A stretch of 64,000 nt of DNA from Branchiostoma floridae (taxonomy: Eukaryota; Chordata; Leptocardii; Amphioxiformes; Branchiostomatidae). The stretch spans positions 15,205,060 through 15,269,059 of the forward strand of contig NC_049983.1 in assembly GCF_000003815.2 (NCBI RefSeq), given 5' to 3'. This document shows, piece by piece, positions 22,479 through 35,700 of this stretch. The notes under the pieces are model-generated. The model made no database searches. It had not been told where the DNA came from and worked only from the letters and a program-made list of their open reading frames with translations. The stretch's first letter is position 1; each line of letters starts with the position of its first letter. A program made the position numbers and the translations under genes.

Positions 22479-25146
22479 GTGTGTGTGTGTGTGTGTGTCT
22501 ATGTGTGTGTGTGTTTGTGTGTATGTGTGTGAGTGTGAGTGTGTGTGCTGAAGATGTGTTGCAGATATTTGCAAGCAGGTGTGTGAGTCCAGATTTTAGG
22601 TAGACCTGTAAAAATCGATGCTTTACAGGTTATCATATTCCGATCAGTGGCAAAATTGTGTACGAAACAAGATGGTAAAAGACAACCAGAAGTATACCTA
22701 ACAACGTGTATACACTTACTTATTGATTGTCTTTTGTTACCTCGTATTCATACGTGAACAGCTTTTCCTCGTTGGCCAGTCTCCGGTTGAATTCTTTCTT
22801 CAGCATGGTGATGGGGATGGGCTTGAGGAAGTCCATGATCGCGATGGACGCCGACTCCCTCTTTGATGCCATGCTCCATCCTGTAGGTGGGTACGTGTTC
22901 GCACAAATATATCAAAGATACCGTAGAACCAATAGTGACAATGGCACGCTAGACTCAATATGTTGACTTATTCATATCTATATATATCCATAAACATTGT
23001 ATGTCTGTTTATATGTCCTGTAAGTAGTTGATAGGCCAAAAAAAGTCGCTGTACTTTTGTTGTGTCAATAATGTTTTCCTTTTTGTATCACATGGATGTT
23101 TTGTACTATTGTTAAGCCTGTGTTGCATAAACTTTGTATGTTGCTAAGTTGACTTACCCTTTTCAGAGTTTTATGTTGATTCACGTTATTTTTTTCTTAT
23201 GTTGTATCGATGTGTGTTGAATATTTGATGTATTATTCTGTTATGATTTCCCTCATGGCTACAATGAAAAGTGGCCCGCAGGCTGATTTGAGCTTTTGTG
23301 AGTAAATAAAGATTCACACAAACAAACAAACAAACAAACAAACAAACAAAAAATCCCTTGTCTCTTTAAAAATGAGTCCAATGGAGGCTTAGGATTACCC
23401 GTGGCTGTCGAGATTTTGAGCTTTTGACCAGTTTGAGGACTACTAGAAGCATGCTTTAGTTGAGCTAACTCAATAATTTTGATTTTGTTTAACACGTTTC
23501 ACTTCTAACTAAACTCCGGACTTAGTATTTCAAAGTATCATGTAGTGTCGCAACAGGCGCATTCTCCGTCATGCTCAGACGCATGCTCAGAAAGTTCAAA
23601 GATATTAAATGTCATTTGATCGAGTATTTACACTCTTCAACACACTTAATAAGCCAATTATTACAAATACGCATGTCTTCCATCTGTCAAATCAGTATTC
23701 ATACCAAGAATTAGGTTTGTAGGTAAGGACGCAATGCAGCGACGTCCAATATTTCATGACATCGTAACAATATGAAAACGTAAAAAGATAGGTGATTTAT
23801 TGTAATTTTGAATCGCACTTGTTTTTGGTAGGCTTGGCAGCGGTCGGAGGCGACCAGGCATTGGACTAGCAGAGCCATGCAAACCATGCAGGGAGGTGGA
23901 GCTGTCAGTATCGCGTTTTCTGGAGAGGCTGCTTCTTCTGCAAAACAGGCAAGTTGAAAGTTCATCTGTGTTGGTACAAATCATTCTTGAACTAGTTTAA
24001 CTGTAACCATCATCATCATCATCCCATAGCTGATTTATCAGCCGTAGGGGCAGCACAACATGTTATGCTGTATCAATAGACATTTTAGTCTCCTGTCGGC
24101 GCCTATCTCCTCTCCGGGAGATAACTGTAATATCCAACACAAACGACTGTCGCTGTTCAGTCAAAAATTTGGGTGAGTCCAATTTTTGTGTTGTAAATAA
24201 CAGTTAAACTAGTTCAAAAAGTTACTATGCTGTTATCCTCTCATGACAGGTGCCGCCATTATCTCATCACCATTATGAATATTATTTGTAATTAATTTTT
24301 TTCTTGTCATGGCATTAACATAGTCACCACAGTATGTTAGGAAATGATCGCTAGTGAGAGTATATTCGCTTTTATCAGAGCACTACTTTTAGAGTATCAT
24401 ATATCATGTACATGAATTCTTGGTTTTGGAGAGTTGTAAAAACAATAAGTATGATGATGCATTGTAATAACATTGATACAAATGTAATTCAAATGAAGTA
24501 AGCGAAGAAATCAGCTCACAATTAGCTTTGATGATGAACACACACACACGCGCACGCGCACATACACACACACATATACACACACACACACATACACACA
24601 AACACACATATATATATACACACACACACAAAAACACACACACACAAACACTTATACACACACAAACACACACATACATACTCGCACGCACGCACGCACA
24701 CACACATACACATACACAACACACACACACACACACAACACACACACACTGAATGTGGTTTACCGGAAGAAGTAGATACTGAAAGCAGCAGCTCCGATCC
24801 CAGCCACAGTGATGACTATCCCACTCACCAGCACTGCAGGGAGGAGAACGGTGAACATGTTATGGGGAATCTGGCAATACAGATGAAGTAAACACATACA
24901 TAAGATATTTACTTATATATAAATCTCTCTCTTCCTCTTCCTCTCCCTCTCTTTCTCCCTCTCTCTATATGTATCAGTACCCACTTATCACTCACTCAGT
25001 CTCAGTCACGTACTCTAACTCACTCACTGACTCACTCACCCACTGACTCACTTACTCACTTACTCACTCCCCTACTCACTCACCCACTCACTCACTCGCT
25101 CGCTCACTCACTCACTCACTCGCTAACTCACTCACTTAATCACTCA

Positions 25147-25185
<39 letters not shown>

Positions 25186-26667
25186 TCAATGAATGAATGA
25201 ATGAAAGAATGAATCAATGAATCAATCAATCGCTCACTCACTCACTCTCAACAACTCATCCCTCATGTAATGGGTATGGCACCAACTTGATGAAAATATG
25301 TTGACACATTTAAATTAACACACATACCTTTGACCATGGACGAGGCTTCAGTGCCATTGTCTTCGTTGTGACCTGCCATGCAGATGAACCGTTCATCGTC
25401 CGAGCTCTGACTCGCCAAGTCAGCGATGGTGAGCTTTGCCTCCAGGTAGGACTCCCCGCCACGTCCACCCCTCTTCTCGACGACGGTGTGTTTGTTGTTG
25501 TCATCGCCGGTGAGGACCTTATCACCGAGACGCCAGGTGATGTTGGGCGGGGGGTCGCCTGTTGAGCGGCAGATGACTGTCAGGCTCGGGCCCCCGGTGT
25601 TCGCGGAGTTTTTGGATGCTGTCGTATCCAATTCAGTCGGAGTTTCCCTGTTTTGACCTGAAGGGAAACAATGTACGATGGTACGTAAACGTTCAAATTT
25701 ATGCAGCAGATTTTTACGTGGTCAAGTGCTATAACACATTTCATTGATATTATGAAAGCCCTGATATCCACAAAATAGACTAGGTCTTGTAGATATACAT
25801 GTAATGGATGAAGCCTCGCACTTACATCAAAACAGTTACATGTCTAATACAGAGTAGGTCAGCATATATATGAATGTGTTTAGAGTAAACTGGAGTAGTT
25901 TGTAAGACTGTGTAAAGGTTAACATTATGCATTTACTTGAGTGAGTGAGTGATTGTGTGAGTGAGTGAGTGAGTGAGTGGGTGAGTGGGTGAGTGAGTGA
26001 GTGGGTGGGTGAGTGAGTGAGTGACCCTCCTACCTTCCACGCAGCGATAGCCGACCTCCAGGTCCTTTCTCACATGGCCGCAAGAATCCGGTCCCTTCAA
26101 CAGGAAGCTTGAAGTGGCGATGACGTCGCAGTACCATCTTCCGTTGCACCTTCCGCGCACGCTGGTCTTGGCCGGCTGATCCAGATGGTGGTCGTCGCAG
26201 GCAAGACAGGCTTTGGGCTGGCCCTGGCATCCATGAGCAGGGTCCCGCCTGTACTGCGCAGATACCACGTCTAGAACCCCGTGTGGGCAGACTAGCCGTC
26301 CACGGGAACCATGACCCAGATACATCGTCATCTTGTCACCGGCCGCTGTCAAGAAAAGTGACATGTTAGAGAAAGTGCTCTCGAAAATGTAGGCTCGCCG
26401 AGTACAAGAGAGCCTTCTCCCCTTTTGCGAAAGACCGCCAAGGTACATCGACATCAACCAGAACAGAAAATCAGCATCATTGACAGAGGTCTGGCACTGG
26501 TTTTCTAGTGCTGAGAAAGGAGACCGCTACTTTTGTATATTTGCTTGACAGAGACGAGATGGTTTGACCTTGGAACTAAAGAGGAATTGCACATCAGGTC
26601 CCTCTCATTATCCTTAAACAGCGACCTTAGATAGCTGCAAAGACCACCACCACCTCCTCACTTGTAC

Positions 26668-26757
<90 letters not shown>

Positions 26758-29700
26758 ATGGCGGATGTCGACTGGAAGCTTCTCACCAAAAAAACTTTTA
26801 GTCGTACGTAACTAATTATTTCCAAAGGAAAAAGATGATTGGTCAATGTCTGTTTATGTTCTCACGCCAGTGCCCTCTCTTGAAGTTTTGCAATTTTACC
26901 CTTACCTACATATTTCTCTTTAGCAAGTTCATGAATGTACAAACGCAATTTAGCCTCAGTGTTTATACGGCAATATGATTGCAATTTTCAACCTTTGCAA
27001 ATTGATTTTTTAGTTAACTATTAACCTCAAGCTACCATTCAAAAGAGGCAAAAGTATGACTTACCCTTGGTGCAGTTCTGACCGGTCCATCCGTGGTCAC
27101 AGCGACAACTGTAGCCGCCTTCAGTGTTCACACACGTTCCAAAGTGACAGGGTTTGGCGTAGCATTCATTGATATCTGGAAAAAGCAGAAATAATGACAA
27201 AACAGCCATGCCATAATCATCCCGGTACACTCCAAAAAAGTCAATTTAGAACCAGTTGTAATCACATGTTATCAACAAGCCTCAATGACTCTATTTGTAT
27301 GAGCTGGTTAGCTATGAATCGTAATAGAATGCTAATTAGTGCCAAAAAAGGTGGTTAGATTCGTTTTCTACAAAAGGACATTACATTCACTGAGTTATCA
27401 ACATGACAAATGAAATAAGGTTTTTAAACATTAAGTAATAATTAAAGCTTGAATCGGCGTGCAGGCAGCTTTTTATTGAGGTCATGAGGGAAAGGGCAAG
27501 GGTCAGACAAAGTATGTAACAGGGATACAGTTTACATAACATAACAAGAAATACGAAAAAAACATCAGTTTCATGAAGATAACTGCTGTACTTAGTACCT
27601 TGTCTGCAATATCCTCCACTCCAGCCACTGAAACACTTGCATTTGTATCCGTCGTTCTGGTTTTCACAAGTCCCGTGCAGACATAGATTTCCCTTGCAGA
27701 AATCTATACCTGCAGACCAATGAAAGAGAGTATGAGACAAGGTCAATTGACACCCTTACGTACGTACATGTATATGACCTCCTCCACTCACTCACTCACT
27801 CACTCACTCACTCACTCACTCACTCACTCACTCACTCACTCACTCACTCACTCGCTCACTCGCTCACTCACTCACTCACTCACTCACTCACTCACTCACA
27901 CACTCACTCACACACTCACTCACTCACTCACACTCACTCACTCACTCACTCACACACTCACTCACTCACTCACACACTCACTCACTCACTCACTCACACT
28001 CACTCACTCACTCACTCACTCACTCAATCACTCACACAATCACTCACACAATCACACACTCACTCACTCACCCACTCCCACACTCTCTCACTCGCCCACT
28101 CGCTCACTCACCCACTCGCTCACTCACCCAAGACTGTATGAGACAATCGTCGCCATTTTAATCATGTTTCTGTTGCCATTCTTGTTCGCAGACGAACAAG
28201 GGCCAGGACTCTGTGGCCCCATACCCTAACCATGTGCCTCTTACCCTGAAGAGCAGGTCCTCCGGTAAACATGAAATTCTGATTGATAAGGGTGAATCAA
28301 ATTACCAGCTAACTTCCATGTTTAACCATTGAACATGGCGGACAATATTTATGCCATAGTCACTTGAGTGCAAATTTGGACACAGTTTCTTTTTGGAGAA
28401 CATACGAAAATGATGCGCGCGTGGATAGCATCCATAGAATTTAGTCAGGGTGGCCTTATACTCACGAAGGTTGCAGTTCTTTCCGGTCCAGCCAGGACGA
28501 CAGTTGCACGTGTATCCGGCGCCATCGGCTATACACACGCCTTGATCACAAGGGTTTCCTTCGCATGGGTCGGTCTCTGTGAACAGACAATTCGGTGCTG
28601 TAAAATGGTTTCAATTCGCCACCAAATTTACTGAGATTACCCAGAGTTTATGATATTAGTGCATACAGGATGGTTTGCGGAAGGGAGGCACACTTTGGTC
28701 CTGTTCAAGCATTGCGTAAGGCAATGCTAAGTCCCGTTGTCTGGTCAGAAAAATGATAATGAAGAAAATACACCTGCTTGACTCCACTCTCACTCACTCG
28801 CTCACTCGAAATCACTCACTCACTCACTCACTGGCTCAATCACTCAATCGCTCACTCGCTCGCTCACTCGCTCACTCACCCACTCACTCACTAACATATT
28901 CTTTATTCCCTCACTCAAAGAAACTTCGAGAGCAAAATAAGCAATGAACAAACCTAAACCCACGGAAGGGATCCTGATTTTCTAATAAAAGTTGAGTACT
29001 CACGTTGGTCGCAGTTCTTTCCTGTCCATCCAGGATCGCATACGCAGCTGTACCTCCTTCCACGGTCAGTGGGTATACACGCGCCGTTCTGACAAGGGTT
29101 TCGTCTGCATGGGTCCGTTTCTGTGAACAGACCAAGGAGGATTGTTGTTTTTACGTGGCGCCTTACGTTCACCAACATGCATCGGTAAACGCAGCATTTG
29201 GCATGTCGGTGAATCGAAGCTCCACCTGTTTTGGACAGCTTGAGATCTTCTGACCCTCTGAAATGACCTCTTTAAAGTGTGCATAATTCCCAAAAGAAAA
29301 TAACGTGGTCTAGCACTAATTCACCTTTATCCGCGGGGTAACATATATCTGTTGTTTGAAGCACCGTCCGTCGACTTGATATGTCATTCCGTGTCAATCC
29401 TTTAACAGTTTTCTCTGACCATTGTATGATATCAGCATTTATCAACTCAAAACCACCAATACATCTTTGTCAGGAGAAACACAAAATCTCACACAACAAG
29501 CCTCTTCCTAAACAGTTTCACTGGAACGAGAACTCTGCTCAGACATTCCTTCTTTCTCTCAGTCAGCCTGAAATTGTAAAACGATTAGGTGCTTTGAAAG
29601 ACACTAACAACATAACATCTATGGCAGAAATTGAGAATTATGTTTCTGAATTTGGCTCAATTCTAAGAGAGGCGGGTAACAAGTCATTGTGCTTAAAAAG

Positions 29701-32700
29701 AACTAGAAAACGCCCACCGAAAAGACAAAATAAGAAATGGTTCGATAAAACGTGTGTTGAAATGAAACGTGAAATTAAAAATTTAGCCTATTTACTTGAA
29801 AAAAATCCTTCAAACTCAGAAGCAAGAGGCAGCTTCTTCAGAAAGAAAAGGGAATATAGAAAATTGCTAAAAAAGAAAAAACGAGATTTCCATCAACAAA
29901 TTATGAATCAACTCTCCACTCTCAGAGAAAAGAACCCAAGTGCATTTTGGGACCTTGTTAATAAATTAAAACCAGAGAAGGCTCAAGAAAATAGCCAAAT
30001 CCCCAGCGAAGACTGGTTAAACCACTTTAGTAAAGTTGACAAATCATCCAACGGAAATTATGTCGGTCCTTTCACTCCTGTAAATGATGAATCTCATTCC
30101 CCAACAGAGACAGAGAACTCTACATTAGATTCTACAATTACTGCAGATGAATTAGACAGAGCTATTGCAAACTTAAAGAATAACAAGTCAAGTGGAAGCG
30201 ATATGATAAGAAACGAAATGCTGAATTGTGGCAAATCAATTTTCCGGAAACCTCTACTCCATCTTTTTAACCTGTGCTTACAAAACGCATACTTCCCCGA
30301 AGAATGGTCGCTCAGCCATATTGTACCTATCCACAAATCCGGAGATACTTCACTCCCAGACAACTATAGAGGAATCTCTATCATAAGTTGTCTAGGAAAA
30401 TTGTTCTGTTCAATCTTAAACAATAGACTGTCTAATTACGCAGAAGAAAACAGCCTTTTCAAACCACAACAGGCCGGTTTCAGGAAGAATTTTAGAACAA
30501 CTGATAATCTATTCACTTTGAACACGCTCGTCAGCAAATATATCAGTAGAAATTCACGTCTGTATGCTTGTTTTGTAGATTTTAGTAAAGCTTTTGATTC
30601 TGTTTGGCGAGAAGGTCTTTTACTTAAATTGAAGAAACTTGGGATAGGGGGCAAATTTCTCCTGACCATAAAAGATATGTACTCTAAAACTACAAATTGC
30701 ATAAAAACAAACAGTGGTCTAACCGATACTTTTGTAACTCACTGTGGGGTTCGACAAGGCTGTAACCTGAGTCCAACATTGTTCAATTTATTTATTAGTG
30801 ACATAGCCTCAGAATTTGATCATTCCTGTTGTAATCCTCCAGTTCTACACTGTATGAATGTACCTTGTCTATTATATGCTGATGATTTAGTAATATTCTC
30901 AGAGTCACAACGTGGCTTACAATCATCTTTGTCTAGATTAGAAGAGTACTGTAAATCTTGGAGGTTGAAAGTCAACCTAAAAAAGACAAAAATCGTAGTT
31001 TTCACCAAGGGTGGTCGTTTACCAAGAGACTGCTCCTTCTCGTTTAATAATAATGTAGTAGAAATTGTATCTTCATATTGTTATTTAGGCATAATTGTCA
31101 ACTCAGCTGGCACATTCAAAGCCAATCACAAATACCTATACAACAAGGGACTAAGAGCTTTGTTTGGAGTTAGACAATCCCTGGAGAAAGCTGATGCCCC
31201 GTTGTCTGTTAAAAACAAGTTATTCGATTCCTGTGTCAAACCTATCTTACTTTATGGGTCGGAGATTTGGGGCTCTTTCAAAAGTTCAAAATCTTGCCCA
31301 ATCGAATCCGTACATCTAAAATTCTGTAAACAATCCCTCAATGTCCCCAAAACAGCTAGCAATCTTGCTGCACTGGCTGAATTAGGGAGGTACCCCTTAC
31401 ACTTGGAGGCCTCCCTAAACGCCATTAAGTTTTTCACTAGAGTCTGCTTGAATGTGCCGGCTGATAGTCTCCAGGCAGACGCACTTTTATGTCAATTAGA
31501 ATTAGACTCTTTAGGTAGTAAATGTTGGGCTTCCGGTGTGCGGAAAACTTTAGAAGAATGCGGTTATGCCTTTGTTTGGCATTCTCCACACTCAATTGTT
31601 TCAAAAGTGCCCTCAATCATGTCTGCTATTCAACAACGTTTAAAGGACATCTACTTTCAAACATTTCTATGCGAAATTCATAATGACAACAAGGGCAAAT
31701 GCGCAAAGAACAAATTACGCTCATACAGACTGTTCAAATCCACCTATAACGAAGAAGAGTATCTTAAGATTCCGAACGAACGACAAAGATCTATTATCAC
31801 CAAACTACGAATCAGCTGTCACAAACTCCGTGTTGAATCAGGGAGACACAACCACACACCTCTGGAGCAAAGAGTCTGTCAGTTCTGTAACCTGAACAAG
31901 ATCGAAGATGAATCTCACTTTCTATTAGATTGTAGTTTATATAGTAACGATAGAAGTATTCTTTTTAGCCATATTATAGGAAAGTTCCCTCGCTTTGAAT
32001 ATATGTCTAGTGTTGAAAAATTCATTTTTCTTATGAGCTTTGATCAAACGACATTATACAAACACATCTCAAGCTACATATTTAACATAACTAAGAAACG
32101 AGAAGAAGCAGAACAAATGTATTAGAATAGTTTTAGAATTTATGTTTTAGATTAGTCTTAGAAACCATGTTTACTGCATTACTACCCTTTGTATCTATAT
32201 GCCTGTACTTAGCCCGATAGGGCATGAATGTGCAATAAAGGCTATTACATATCCTTAATACCTAGTGCCTAAAAAACAACGGATATAGGTTACTCCACGC
32301 ATAAAGGTGAACTAGTGTTACCTTGGTCGCAATTCTGTCCTGACCAGCCTCTGTCGCATTCGCAGCGGTAACTGCTCGAAAGCCCGTACGGGTACCAGGG
32401 CACACGTTCGCAAATGCCGTTCTCACATGTTGAATGGCAGTCAGTCTTTCCTGTGGGTAAAAACATCTCCATTGCATTGACTTCCATTCACAAGAGAAAA
32501 CCTGTCATTGTCACTGTAATTGATAATGAATATACATTTGTATAATTATAATAAGGAATGAAGACACCATACCAGACACCAGCGCTGGTCACAAGAAGAA
32601 ATCAAAGACATATCAAAATAAAAATGTCGTTAGAAAAATTCCTCCCTTCGCTTTTCATTTATAATCCAGAGATAAAAGAACAGATATGCTTTATGATCGA

Positions 32701-35700
32701 CGGTTTGTCTAGTTAAATCAGGAATATGATATTGTTTAAGTGTATGAAAAAGGGAAACAGGTTTTTTTACAACCTTATACCATGTTCATTTCTCTCTTTA
32801 ATGCACACTCTACATTCTATCACAAAGTGACACTCGTGCTCTATTCAATTCTATACAATATTTACACAATTTTTGTTCCAGAGGGGTACGAGTATGCCTT
32901 CCGGTTTCGACATTCTTATTCATTCTCTCTTTGCAGACAGGGGGTTGAATTGCGATGAGATTACGATATAAATAGGCGGGGCTAAATGTCACGGGTCTGG
33001 GGCGGCTGCCATTCGGTGTTAACTCGGGTGACCTCAATACGACAGTAATTGTCCTAGGTGCGGCCATAGGACTGTAGGTTTTGAACCACTCACACCGAAA
33101 AAGTTGTGGTGACTTCTGCAAAGTGCCAGATTTATGGCTCTCCTCAAAAACGGGACCTCAATTTATCGTCATGGATGGACGGCGCTGACCGAAACCCCCG
33201 AAGCTAATCATTTCCACCAGAGTGAAGTCAGGAAAGATCAGTGGAATATCAAGAGATTCGAACCAGAACCTCTTGGCCACGGGCCAAACACCCTGCCGTC
33301 ACATGGCCAGCAAGGTGCCAGTGTTATCTCTGTACTGGGTCTTCTAACATACGGGACTCACAAACATTAAGCTCATTGTAGTTGTTATTATTGTTATTGG
33401 GTGGGCCTACTACTCACTCTTTGCAGCCAGGGGCTGAATAGCGAGGAGCTTACAATAGGCGGGGCTAAATCGCAAGGGTCTGGAGCGAGCTGCCATTCGG
33501 CGCCACTCAGGTGACCTCAATGCGACTGTCGCAAGTGTCTGGAGCGAGCTGGCATTCGCCGCCACTCAGGTGACCTCAATACTACAGTAATTGCTCCAGG
33601 TGCGGCCAAGGTACTGAAGGTACACCGCACCATCGCACATGTGGCGGGCTCTTTAACGTGCCCGGGGTATGGCTCTCCCCAGACACGGGACCTCCATTTA
33701 ACGTCCTATCTGAGGGACGACTCATTTTCACTTGAGTAAAGTGAGGAAAGTCGTGTAAAGTGCCTTTCCCAAGGGCACAAGATCGGCAGCACGGCAGGCG
33801 GATTCCCGCAACCTCTCGGTCACAAGGCGAACACAATACCACTGTGCCACGCGGTCTTCACCAACTGTACTGTACACAATTGTACAACTGCACCTTTTGA
33901 TTCCAAAACATATACTGAGTGTACGTTGATGAAGGCTAGACATCCAGGTAATAAGATAAGCCTATAAAAGCAGTTATCCAAACAAAAATCATATCCAGTT
34001 GCTCGAGTAACTGCTTTTTGGCGTCTCTCCTAGAGGATTTGGATTAAGGCTTGAAGACAGCTCGGAGGCCCCATACTTTAATAAAATATTTCGTGAATTA
34101 TTTTTTGCCCGTCGCTGCAGTTCCACAACAGGCTGTTAGTGGACTGAACCTGCAACACTTCTTACCTACATCTTAAAAGCTACCTATAGTATACCATTAA
34201 AAAAACACATCAAGATCAGAGCATGGCCACAGCAAAAGATGCTGAAACAAAAAGGCTTCCTGCAGTACCTAGGTCGGCCACCACACATAAGCCGTACAAG
34301 AAAAAAAAAACCTATGCCACCATGTTCATGCAGGAAACTACTTACGGTCGTTGCAGTTCTTCCCGGTCCATCCACGCTCACAGTCACAGGTGTAGTGGCC
34401 ACTTTTGGCGACACAGGCACCATGCTCACATGGTTTCTTCTTACATGGGTCGTCCTCTACATCTGCGTGAGAATAACATTATAGCCATGCAGATTGAAGA
34501 ACAAATCTAAACATACAATGTAGTTCCTGTGTGTATAGTCAACAGCAGCTGCTTCAAATCGTGCATGCCGGTTGAGCGACACAGCGGGTATATAACTCAC
34601 GGCTTTAGGCTTAGGTCACATTTCCAAATCGGGGCCCGGCCGGGCAGCTTTGGGGAGCAAAAAGAATAATATAAAACACATCAAAATACATAAAAGCGCC
34701 AAAATAAGATTCATGGGCATGATTTGTGTGTATTCCTAGGTATACAATTTAATTTTTCGTTACTTAAAACATCCCGGCCGGGCCCCGGTTTGGAAATGTG
34801 ACCTAAGCCTTAGGCAACAAGCATTAACAGCACCAAAATTCTACAGTTTGACAAATTTTTCATAAAAGAAACCAGAAGATTTCCTATCTTTTGGTCTACC
34901 AGTCTGACTTCCAGTACCTACTTGCAATTTACCTTCTCAAAATTTACCAGTATACGATTTTAATTTTTTTCTACATGAGTATGAGTTTTGTACCCATGTG
35001 GTTTATCATGCACTACTTTGTTATTATCATATACTTTTGTAATGCCCTTAGGTTTAATGACAACATGAGTAGTAGCTACGTGTGTTGGTATCACGTCGTT
35101 ATTGAGTGTTGAAATGAAGACTAGCATCATATTATCAAATGTTTATCAAATTTCTTGATCTATCATATATATGTAAATTAAGGAACAGTTTGTATATCAG
35201 CATCGTATTATGTCAATCATCACTGAGCTACATATATACCCAAATAAGCAGTCTATCCATCGTTTTTTTTAGTTTAAGTCTTTCAAATTTTCGAAAAAAA
35301 GGCCCTCAGCAAATCTACAGCTTCTCTCTTTGACCATATTTTGATGTGCAAAAAAGAAAACGATTTACAGAATAGACAAATAATCTTGCAATATGTGGCC
35401 GTTGTAAAGAATTATGTCTAACCAACCTTTGCATGAGTACGAGACTTTGTACTCATCTCGTCTGAAGCAATCTCGGAGTGGCTCAAAGCAATAGCGTTTG
35501 CCATCACATTTTTTGCGAAGATCAGCTGTGGATGGAGAACGAGAATATGGCCATGCTCGGTGTCCCAGGTAATTGATGGACCTGATAAGTAGAACGCCGC
35601 GGTCGCAAGAAAGATGCACTGGATCACGACATTCGACTGTCTTGACGTGGTCGGTTATCCCGGCTAGGATGGAAAGGAGTCGCGCGTTAGGATGTTGGCA

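Noticed and set aside
27720-28229. 169-codon Thr/His/Ser/Leu frame
   Set aside because: Translation of the ACTC array in a receptor intron.
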